Below the pieces are notes generated by a model. That model worked only from the letters and a program-made list of their open reading frames with translations, did no database searches and was not told where the DNA came from. From Aquila chrysaetos chrysaetos (taxonomy: Eukaryota; Chordata; Aves; Accipitriformes; Accipitridae): a DNA stretch of 64,000 nt. Shown here in pieces: positions 34,603 to 46,600 of this stretch; positions within the stretch are counted from its first letter, which is position 1; each line of letters opens with the position of its first letter. Made by a program: the position numbers and the translations under genes. The stretch is taken from NCBI RefSeq assembly GCF_900496995.4, contig NC_044023.1, positions 22,390,453-22,454,452 of the forward strand, in the 5' to 3' direction.

Positions 34603-37600
34603 CTGGAAAGCAAACACCGCTTTTAGCTGGCCAGTTGGGAGGTAAATGGGTTATCAATTGAGCTGCGCTAATTAAGAGAGGAGTCACGACATACATACCA
34701 TTTTTAGCCTGTGTTGAAATTTGTTATGAAACAAATGCTGCAAAGCCCTTACTTAACATGTTTTGCAAAACAATGTGTTTCAAGTTGGTGCATTTAAAGA
34801 GGGATTCACCCAAAACGTTCCATGAGGTAAGAGCCGAGAAAAAGCCTTGGGTTCAACAGAAGAATTTTACCAGAAAGTTCACATTCCCGCTGAAGTTCTC
34901 ACAGGGCTGCTCATCACTCTGTCCCTCGGGCCAGCAGCCCTCCGCACCCACAGAGTTCCCACTTGGCATGTTTTGCACAACACAGTTGACCAGGGTGGCC
35001 CACCAGACACCCCTCTAGCCAAGGACGAAGAACCCCAGGAGGAGCTGGAGGGCATGTTACAAGGCATGCAAATTTTTCTGAATACCCAGCAGCAAAGCCC
35101 ACTTTCGGGGCCGCATCCCGACCCCTCGGTACCGAGCAGAGTTGCGCAAGCAAGCATGCGGGGACGGGGTGACCTGCAGAAGGAAGCAGAAAGCAGCGGT
35201 TCAGCAGCTCGGAAGCCTGCAGGGGCAGCGGGAGGCAGAGCTGCTCCTCGGGGCCGAGCGCGGTTCCCACGGGCCGTGCTGCCATCGCTGTGCTGGGCTT
35301 TCGTCACCTCACCCCGCTGTTTACGAATTTAGGAACTCGGTGCCCACAACAAACAGCCGCTGGGGGTTTCGCTGTCCCGGGTGATCTCAGCAGAGACACC
35401 AGGGCCATGTCCTCACCTCTCCCTGACGGTGCCACCACCCTTGCGGCCGTGCTGCCAGCAGAAAGCCTCCAGCCAGTATCGCCTACCCGCACCGAGCTCA
35501 CTTCAAATAAAGAGACGACTAAATACAAGGCAGTGTTGGTTTTGGGAATGTGAAAGAGCCTTTGTAAGCCCACATTTTCTAGCTGCAGTGTTAATATTTG
35601 CTATTTGTCATATTCTTATTTGTGATACCCTAAGTCGTGTTATTTTATACCACTGACTTTAATTAAAAACAAACATTATATGATAATCTTTTAAGCCTGT
35701 TTCCTTGTCCAGACTATGCAATAAGAACAATACCCAGAAAATCAAACCCCTATTCTAAGGGGACAAATTAAAATCAAGTTACTGAGCAGCACTTCCCTTG
35801 AGCAGACAATGAGGAGTTTTATCTTATCTGTAAGGCAAATGTATTTATCAGGAAGTAACAGCAAACATAATAATGCTTAAGACCAGCTTAACAGTAGGAC
35901 CAAAACATTTCCCATTGTTAGGTTTCACAAAATAAATCAGCTCTCCAGGAGCAAACCTCCAGTCCCTGCCCAAGCAGAGCTATCTGCCTGGCTGTGCTCG
36001 GTGGAAGGAGCAACTACACTGCATTTCTGTACAAAAGGCAAAGACATAGGTACCACACTGTGTGCCTGAAATTCGGTGCATGTTAGAAAAGCACTCAACA
36101 GTAGCACTTAATCCTTTTGTTCTTTTTTAACCCTCCCCAAAACACTTCATCTACAAACAAGGCCAGATCCAGAGCTATGGCAGACTGAGACCTGTTCTCC
36201 GCAGAGGAGGTGGCCACACAGCCAGGTGAGACCCGACCATAGCAGTTAGGATTGCAAGAACAGCCTCACAAATTGCTAAATTCAATGGCTAACCCCATGT
36301 TATAGTCAGGGCTGTGCATATCATTACGTTAACAGCACCCACAAATTTCCCATTTGGCATGTTCTGCACAACACATTTGACTATGTAGTCCACATTTCAT
36401 ACAGACATGAGAAATTCTAAGAGGTCAGAAGGCTTTAACTGACCTGTAACAGGCTATATGCTCACAGCCTTACAGGGAAAGAGCAGCATACAAACACAAG
36501 CATTCCTTCTAACCAAAAAAAAAAAAGAAAAAAAAGTAAGTTATTTTACCTCATAGTCATTTGGGAAGGGATCTCTGAATTTGTTGCTGGGTGTTGGAAT
36601 TGGTGGAAACAGTTTACTCCATACTTGGTTTCTGCAAAAAACAGTAGTGGAAGGATGTGAAAGAATTGCTTTTCCTGATGGATGATGTATCCAACAAGCA
36701 GGACGTGTTTAGCCCTGCGAGAAGACACATCTCCTTGCACCACCGGCCCTCCTGCCCCACTCAGTCATCGGCATCTGACGGCAGCAGCAGGTTCAAAAGG
36801 GCTGAAAGTAATGGATACTGGTCCACCAGCAGACACCTGAGGACGGGGCAGGTGTGCCAGTCCTACCAGGACACTTCTGGGCACCTCTCCCCCATCAGCC
36901 TCTCCCATCGCAGCCGCAGCAGAGAGCTGGGCTGGAAGGTCCCATCCAAGGGGGCATTGCCGCAGCTTTTAACAGCCAGCAGTAGGCCTGTCTTGGAGAG
37001 AAATTAATTGCTCTGATCTGCCCGTTCGTGCTCGCATTCTTCCCAAGGGCTGCGTTGTCATCTACTTCGTTTGGACATTCAAGACAGGCTGCCTCTTGCT
37101 CAGACTTTGGTTTCGGGACATAATCTGCCCATGTCTCGTGGTGGGAGAGCAACTGCAAATAATTGTGTGCTGAGGGAACAAGGAGAAGGCGAGGAACGGG
37201 ACCAGAGATGACTGACAGCAAATGGTTCTACTTAGCAGTGTAATAACTCATCCTGCTAACACCCTTTGAGATACTCCTTCCCTGCCTGACACTCTTTAGT
37301 CTGGCTCAAGCATACAGGCATATGTATTTTTGTGATAGCAAGTGCTGCAGAGTGAACTTTTTCTTGTCTTTGATATATCGCAGAGTACAGACTTCACATT
37401 TCAATCACCAAAACGCATTCACTATCTCTGCCCCTGGATAGCACGATGTCCAAATAGGGCCAGATTTTAATGGGAACTTGGCCTGAATGAAGATTATAGG
37501 ATTTAGCCCAGAATTAGTATCCAGAGCCTGTTCCGTGGAGCAAGCCTGACATCCATGAAGCAGAGGGCCAAGGTGTGGAGCCCTAGCTGCTGGGACCAAA

Positions 37601-40600
37601 GGCGGATCTGCTTCTCTGCCTCGTTTATTTTGTGACAGTTCTCCTGGCTGATGTCTGGTTAGTTCAATGCTTATGTTCTTATGACTATTCTTCTTCCAAA
37701 AGCTTTCTGAGTTCTGTCAAGTTTTCTTTTATCCTATTATTCCTCCTCACCAGGGAGGTGAGGAGGAATAGTATTTTCTGACTATCAGTTTGGAGCTAAA
37801 CCTTCCTGACTGAGCTGCTGCTGCCTTGAAGGAGACATTGACGCTTAATTAATTATTAGGCGAAGGGAAGGGCCATACCACTGCTTACACGATAGATCTG
37901 ACCAAGCAAGCTGTGGGATATCTCCCCATTGCTGCACATGGACGAGGGTTTGTGACGGAGGTGTACAGCCAGAAGTGGGAATACGGGGAGGAAAAGCAGG
38001 GTGCGAGTGAGTTGGTTTTAGGGGACATTTGCATCCCCTTTGCTGAAATGCTGAATGCAGTCCAACCATTGCTGGCTGCAGAGGACAAGTCAGGCAGTGT
38101 GGTCACCACCAGCAGAGCGGGACAGTAAGGTGGCTGCTGGTGTAACTCAGGAGTGGGACTGGGATGAGTGCCAATATTTACCCTCCAGCACCTGGCATCA
38201 CCTCTACTCTTCCCAGCTTTCCTGCCAAGGGTTAGGTCTTTGTGACCATACCCAGGTTAGCTTTGCAAGCTATTCTTCATGGCTCCCGCGCTCCACTGGG
38301 TCTCCCAAGCCTTTCAGGAGGAAGGCCCTGGAGACCACATGGTTTCACCTGCATCTTATTTCAGCTCCGAGTGTGGCTTTGATTTATGCTATTGCTGTGC
38401 AATGTAACCAACAAGATTTGGTTTTGTTTGGAATTGGTGCGTTTCTAGTTGTGCTGTTTGTCAATAAAAGATTTTGATGGAGCCATATCAAAATTATTTA
38501 TTGAGTCAGCAAAAAGCGTAAGTTACATGCTGCTTCTGGGATAGAAGCATTTAAGGAGGGGTGCACAAATGCCCAACAGAAATGAGGCAGAAGCACACTT
38601 GTGTTCGTAGGGGCTGCTTGCCCCTCAGGTGCAAGAGTCTTTGCAGTGAGGCGGTGGTGGCAGTGGTGCCCTCAGAATGGTCTTGGTCTTTTTTGCAGGA
38701 CACTGAAAAGTTGGAGTTATGTGATTAAATATCTTGTCACAAAAAGTGTTCCAGTTATCCCTGCTTGTCTCTACATGGGTTAGAGCACAGCCCTTTCCAT
38801 TAGCGCTACCCGGACCTTCAGGCTTTGGAAACACCCCACGGGACCCTCGTACCTTAACTCAGTGTTTCAGGCCCTCCAGTTATTGTGCTGTGTCTGTCTT
38901 TCTGAAATTTGCCATTTTTCCCACAGGCTGTGACACGAAAAGGCCAAAGATAAATAAAGAGAAGTAAGTAGGAGAACAAGTTCTTCCTTCCCCTCTTCTA
39001 ACCGCTACGATGAGATTGATGAAATATTTGTTTTCACAGTATGTTAGAGTGCCTTTTCTAGTGTCTTGCCTCCACTAAGATTCCCTGTGACATTTTCCAA
39101 ACGACTTCCCTGTAGCGGGTGGCTGGTGACTGCTGGTTGTGGGGTGCAGTGGGGTGCAGAAGAGGGAGAGGTACCTGGCGGAGATCGTTATGACCACATT
39201 GATTTCAGGGTATGGAGGGCTACTGACTGTCCTCATGTCAATTAGCGGAGAGCAGCTGGCAGCAAGTTATTAACTACATCCTCCTGTGGGCTCACCTCCA
39301 GGAGAAAATGTTATTCCAAGGTACAGCCCAAGGAAGTACAGAAGATGCTAATTCATAAAGACAGAGGGCAAACTAGGAAAACATTCAATTGTGCTTTTTA
39401 TCAAGACAGTAACCACATCAGCTACTGCAAGTAAGTGAAGGGAAAAGACTATCCAAACAGTCCCAAAGGGCTACTTTGCCTTGTAGCATTTCTCCCAAAT
39501 GGTGGGCTGCATCTCTGATGCCTGCAATCACCAGGAAGCACGCAGAAAAATTTATAGAACTCTTTGCTATAATGAAATTCCTTATAATGGCTTCAAATCG
39601 TATGAAATTTGACATGATTCTGTGGCTTGAATTGCATGGTACACTTCATGAATTTTCAACAGCAGTAGAAACTGAGAGTACTAATGAAACTGTGATCTAG
39701 GGAACCTGTTCTATTTTTCTTTTTTTTAATATCTGCAGATACAACAAATGAGCAGGCTAAGCACTCCATTTCATCTTCTTACACTTCCCACCTCCCAGGG
39801 CAGGCTGGGGGATTAGAGAAGTGGCAAGGACACTAAGCAAGAAGCAGCTTGGGAAGGGTGGAATAAAGCTAGAAACTTTGTGAAATTCAGTGCAGCAAGC
39901 AGATAAAATTTTAATCGCTTTGGCAAAGATGGAATGTAGTGAGACTTTGGGTGCTAGGGAATTCTATACTAGCCAGGCAGAGAGAGACTCCTAGAAGCAA
40001 CCAATGTAGCATCAAGCAGCTGAACCTGGAAAAGCTAGCTTAAATTTGCCTAATGTATTAAAGTTCATAAAATGCATTAGCACAGCAGCTTCAAGCTGGT
40101 CCTTGAGGAGAAGTCTTCCCCTATACCTGTTGCTCCCCCTATATCTATTTCAGGATCTCCGCAGGGGGTAACTGCATAATATCCAAATATTCACAGAACT
40201 CCACAGGAAAACATGGAGCAGTATGACTGCTACTAACTGGTGTTGGTGTTTTGCTCTCCCAAAGAGAGAGGAGAGAGCTGATGAAGATGATGCTGGAGCA
40301 GTGAAGGACCTACAGCTGTACAGACAGGTCAATCATCAGTGATGTGAGCAAGAGCGGTTTGGGGATTTCCACCAATACAACAAGGCTGCATAGTTGGGAA
40401 CAAGTGCTTACAAAGCACAACATGAATAAACTCTCTGGGGAGTTAATCTATCTTGTTCCAAAAAGGATTGCTTATTGAGACCTGCTATGGTAACTAGATT
40501 GACTTAAGAACAGGTTATCATAGACACCAGACACCTTAGGGCGAGTAAATAACAGTTATTCTAATATAACATTCCTGTAGACAAGACCTTTATTTGATAA

Positions 40601-43600
40601 AGGAAATGTGGTATGGGAAGGAAAATAGCCAAGGACACATCAGGATGACCAATAAATTAAAAGGCATTAAAGAAATTAATAAGAAATTAGCAGAGTCAAG
40701 GACAGCACTTACATTACTGGGAGCTGTGTTTATTGTGGACTGATAATTGCTGCTTGATGCATGTTTCAGGGGAGAAGCTTGTAATTACATTGATCCTTTA
40801 AGTCATCACTTATGATTTGACTAGTCACAGCTACAGAAATCCAAAGTGTAATCCAAAGTGTATCTGGGTTTCTTCACAGCACATTTTTGGGAAGTTTGGC
40901 TATATGTCATGTGTTTTTACTACATGGCATCCATAACCTCTGTAGTAATTAAAAATAAACTAAACAAATAGTTCAGAAACTCAAAGCAAACAATAGTTCA
41001 GTGCACTTGCTGTTAAGAGATCAAAAGGAGCAGCAAGCACAAAAGCACTGAATTTTTACCTCTTCAGAGCATGTACTACACTCTGATGTCAGCTGAAATT
41101 CAGACTACGTGCCCAGGGCCCAATAAAGAAAATATGTCTACAGGCTGAGCTGGACGAGACTGAGAAAATATTGGTCTGTACATTTTAGCCATGAAAGATG
41201 CTCGCTGCAGCTTTCACCAGGGTTAAAGATAGAGTCCTCCTTGGGAAATCATTGACGCAACCAGATCCATTTAAGTGAAGAAACGAGATAAGGACAAAAA
41301 GATTTTTAGCAAATTCACCTCACTCAGTATACGGTTTTGTCATTTAAGATTACATTGAATAACCCTCTTACTCCAACAATTTTGCTGAATGTTATTGTTG
41401 ATAATTGAGGCTGATTATTACTTTTCAGTACTTTTGCTTTGTATAATTATGATTGAATACTAAATTCAGTGCCCTTTCTTAAAAAGAAAAGAATTAAAAA
41501 GAAGATGATGATACTTACATTTTGCATATTATAGCAACAAGCAGGAATGTGCAGCACGTGAATACACAAAGCACAGTGAGAATCCAGGCTACGGGATTCT
41601 CCAGTTTGTTTTGCCCTGAATTTCAAGAAAAAAAGAAATTAAATATATTATTTTAGTGCAGATTATTTTAAACACACTCTTCCAAAAGATTTCATCAGCT
41701 GTTTTATGTGATTATATTCAGATCACAAATTAACATGCAAACAATGAAGAGTTGGTATCTAGAATTAGAAATGAAACGCAGAGCTTCAAGAACAATTTCC
41801 ATAAAACTGACTTTCTAATTTCAACAATAAATTTCTTTCATTTTGACATGAAGGAGAGAACAGGCCAAGAAGCATGAGGAGCCAGGCCCACCAGAAGGAC
41901 AATACGGTCCGTTAGCTGCTGTCCTGACACACGCGATGCCATGCAGAGAGCACACGACTGGTACTCAGCAAAGACACTGTTTACTGATCTCAGGCTCAAA
42001 ATGTTTGCTTTCCATTAAACCATTCTTCGCTTCTATTACTCCTTTCTAGCCAGGAACTGGATTTCTCTGGCTTCCTAAACTTGCCTGTAAAAAAGACATT
42101 GAAATCCCCAATTTTTCTTGTGAGCTGGTTGCTGATACATTTCCTCAGGAAGAATTTCTCTGCTGCCTCTGCCTGTGAGCAGACACAGGTATTTCTATCA
42201 AGGTCAATGTTTCTGTTTTGAAAAGGCAGTGCTCAGTGACCACGACCATTATTTTGTGCCACATTATGCTATATAACAGAGACATTTACACTGAACTGCG
42301 TTTTCAAAAGGCTGCCGAGTCCGTGTGTGCTTACGATAACTGCCTGTCCTATGCATCAAGGTGCCAGCGCTGCCATTACCAGGTAATTGAAAGGACATAA
42401 ATCGGCCAGCAGCAGGAGTGTTGGGTTTATTGGTGCTATAGACAAAACATATTCAATTGTGGCCAGATTTGTTTCTGAGAAATGAGGAGCTGAGCCTGCT
42501 GTCTCCGCTGACGGCTGCAGGTGCATGGCAGTCCCTGAGAGCGGCGTGTGGATGACACCACGAGCCGGCCTGCGTGATCCGTCCTGCGCCTCCATACCAC
42601 CCCGACGGGGGTACACAGTCAACCTTGCAATTACAAATGGCTTAGGATGGTTTATTTTGTCTTCAGGGTTACCACTTGTCTTTCAAGAAAATAAGATTTA
42701 GGATGTAACTGTCAATGAGTTAGTTACACTTCACGTAAGTCTTGAGGATGACTGGGGCAGCAAACTGTGGAAAATGGTTAAGTCCCATAAACCAATTTTA
42801 AGCATCCCAGCATGAAGGCTGGGAAGTGTCTCCGTTTTCCAAGCCAAAAATGGCAAGTCCTAAGTCTCTTCCATCTTACGTCGGCTGGCAATGGCCCCAA
42901 AAAGGCAGGATCAGGCAACACGGTCTCACTGCAACTCGGAGTAAAGGCGTGGGAGAAGCAGCAATTGCAGAGGCCGTGCTGTGGCTCTGGGGTCCTGCCC
43001 GGCGCGATCCTCCTCCGGCTTCTCTCCGAGACGTGCCCGGCGGTACCAGCCCAGCCCCGCACAGCAACACCACTGCGAACCAGCACACGCACCTGCCCGG
43101 TGAGAGGTGTCCACGTGATACGTGAAAGGGAGGGAACAGATGAAACTTCCTCAGAGCCACAGAGCAACAGCAACGCTAACGAGACTGGCTGAAGTATGTA
43201 CTGAAACCCAGCGACTTATGCAATAACATGGATTGTGTTAGTGAACTGCAACAAGCCTCTAAAAAACCCTTTTCATAAGAAAAACTGAAGTAAGTGCACC
43301 TGTCCTTGGATATTTTGAGATTTAAGTAAATTTTTATGGAAGACTAACTTTTTTTTTTTTTTTTTTACCATCAGAATGAATTTTCCATATTTGATATGTG
43401 CAGTGCGTGAGCAGAGGCATCCGTAAGGGCGATGTTTCCAGGTTCCTCAGTCATCGTCATGCTGTGCAGCAGAGACAGCTCCAAAGTGCTCCGGCTCACA
43501 GAGAGGGACCCTCAAATCTTTCAGCCTTGCTGGGAAAGCAGAATCGGGACAGCACAAATGTGCTGTGAGGTACTTCTCAGCCCAAAACTTGACCTGTGTG

Positions 43601-46600
43601 TCTTTTAAACTGTGCACCCTGGCAGTGGCTGTTCACATGTACCTACAGCTTCACAGATTTGATTTGTATCAGGCTGCCACACGTAGTTAATGAGGGTGTC
43701 CAGCCCACTTGGCTGCACTGATGATTTTTATCTAGCTTTGTTTGACTGTAATGCTTCTAAACACCACCACAGCCCAAGGAAAGAAAACAGAATTGTGTTT
43801 CAGTTTTTAACAAAGTTGGAGGATTGCTGCTAGAGGATGGACAATCCAGGCCAGTGTTTTTCTCAGGGTATGGGGTCAGAAGAGGTCTACTGGTCTTAAA
43901 GTTGGCCTCATCCAAATATTTCCCGGATAGGTGCATGAGGCTAATAAGCAGGCCCGGTTTTCTTAATTAATGAGATGTTTGGTCATCCCCCCTGCCCCAG
44001 GTGAGTGGTCAGGTTGCTGAGCTTTTCTTCCCAAGGGCTTGTCAGCACCATGGAGCCAGGTGGGAAGGTCAAGAGGATGTATTAAGAGTAAGGCAGCAAA
44101 ACACCAGCAGATTTAATCACATTCACTAGCAAATAGATGTAAGAGGGAAAAGTGTAGTAAACAGGAGAGTGTTAGGGACTTTTTTTTTTTTTTTTAGTGA
44201 AAACCAGGAAGTTAAGAAACTCAAAAGATAAGAGCAAAGGAGGATGTCAAAGAAGAAACAGTTGATAACGTGCTGTGATAAAGAAACTGTTATTTTCAGA
44301 AAAACATGTTCAGCAAGCAGGAAATACAGAACAAAGTGGGGCAAATTATCATGTTCCAAAGATGCTAAAAGCATGATCTTTTTCCCCCCCAACATTTAAG
44401 AGTTCAGATAGCTCCAGTAAAGTAATAGTTCACATGATCACTCATATTAATTTCCAGCATGAACGTCACAATGCATGCCAGGGAAACTCATGTAAAAACT
44501 AAAGGAAATAATGCAACCGAAAGGCCTTACCTAGAACTTAGGCCTTAAGCTAGTTTAAAGCAGTTTCTCAAAACTTAAGCATGTAAAAACAAAACACTAT
44601 CTAAACGTCCCCCCATATGTCCAAAAGTTTGCTTGAGAGATTTTTTTTTTTCATTTTTAATGGAACACAGATTTAACTCCCCTCCCCTCGGCATTAAGAA
44701 GTCAGTTTCTTTCTTCAAATGCCTATTTTCCTGGCTTCTGTTAAAATTACGTGGTGTTGTGCATGCTCATGATTAGGCAGCATTTGCTTTCCAGCAATGT
44801 AATAATATTCACTAGAAGACAGAAGCATGTCATTCTTACCAACATAAATAACTTCACTCCAGTCACTCCAAAATCCTCTCATACAACATATGTGATGATT
44901 AGCTCTTATTTGTATTGAATACCTGCTGGTAACATCAATCCGTAATCTGAAGTCGTTTGAGGATATTTTCAATATCTGTTAGGAAAACAATATTGTACTG
45001 TTATAGATTACTTAAGACTAAACAATTCAGAAAACAAACTTTAATCATGTTTATCTTTTTTTTTTAAACTCTTTTTCTAGATTAACAGTGAGCATCTGGC
45101 TTTGTCTTTGAAGTAAGATCTCTACTTCTATAGGTGTATTTTCTCTCATAATATGCCAATAGTTCAGGGCAAATTCTTGAAAGATGACTTATTTTTGCAT
45201 TCTTCCTTAAGACAATTAATGCTGGATTTTCAGAATTGTTCATCCTCCTACTGTTCTGAACCCAGATGCATAAAACTGAATAACTCCAATTTTTATCCTT
45301 CTGCTTTCCTACTTCTCTTGGGGATAGTTTGTTGCAGACATAAATGACATCCAGAAAAAGAGGAAAAATATGAAAACTGATGAGACTTTGGCTCTGCTGA
45401 ACCCTAGTCACAAACAGGACAACTTTCACTGAAAGTCCATAGTTTCAAAAATATACTAATAGCAGGTTTTATTTTGAATGTTTTAAAATTTGTAACATAT
45501 CCACGAATACGAAGACTTTTTCACCAGGTTGCATAAAGGCAAATTCTAGCTATCTAGGACAGTCAGCTCAGAGACAGGAATGCTATGTAATACTTGGGCA
45601 TCAGAGAAGCAATTACCTGCTTGTTACCTGACTTCAAGTTGAAGAAGTAAAATTCATATTCAAAACATTCTTTAGGGAAAGGAGAAATTGGCTTCTCCCA
45701 TGTGGCCAGGAGATCATTTTGCTCTAAGAATACAGTGACATTTCTGGGAACATTCACCTTCGCTACAAAAAGAAAACTGTACTGGTAAGTTATTTATAGA
45801 GCAAAGTTTAAATACTAACAATTGGAGCACTTTATAACCTGATAGTGTTTCCAAGTAAGACCTACAATCCTTGAATTTATTTCACATTTTGGACAGAAAA
45901 GATAAGGATTTAGGAGGAATAATTATACTGGAAACAAGGTAAAACAATTTTAAAAATCCACTTAAAGTTTTGGAAAACTAGATTACTGGGGAGGGGGGGA
46001 GATGATTTATCAAATTAATTTTCACAAAAGCATGACAATAATGATAAAACTGTTAGAAAAACTTATTTTCAGGAAAAAAAAAAAACCAAAAAACAGATGT
46101 AACCAGGAAAGTTACTGAAAACTGGAACAAATTCAAAAGAATGTATCAGCAGCTATTATGGGGACAATTTCTAAGAAGAAAGTATGTCAACTGTTTTATC
46201 TTAGTGAAGCCATGAAAAAAGGGAAATGTCACCTGTTTACAAAAAAGTGAAAGGCATGGAACTAATGAAGGAAAAGAAATTATCTGGGTGGGTGAAAGGT
46301 GATAGACAGTCATGGCTGATACTACCTTTTATTCAACAGTCTAATGCCTTTCTTTCAAAGGACATGGTTATCTTGAAATCATGCATCTTCTGCCTTTTAA
46401 AGAAAGGCTGTAAAATAAAAGGTAGTAAAAACTGTACCTGAAGGTATATTGACTAAATCAGTTGAAAATGAATATTGGAAATAATGCTTTGGCTAACAAA
46501 CAGAATAACTAATTGTATTTTCTAGCTTTTTATTTTTGCCATTCTGTAATACTAAAATCAAAGTTAGTTAAAACCTTCAATTTCTGCTTTATCTCTTCCA

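Noticed and set aside
34847-35332. Overlapping open frames of 120-160 codons on both strands
   Set aside because: The region is GC-rich, which depletes stop codons on both strands at once; it lies in an IL5RA intron and shows no motif or compatible splice sites.
40842-40863. Short direct repeat AATCCAAAGTGT twice, and similar small repeats at 13518-13555 and 51175-51200
   Set aside because: Two-copy repeats of 11-17 bp are common by slippage and have no supporting context.
42778-43192. Dense nested open frames on both strands near 43,000
   Set aside because: A GC-rich patch inside an IL5RA intron; no domain, no conserved-looking peptide and no splice support.
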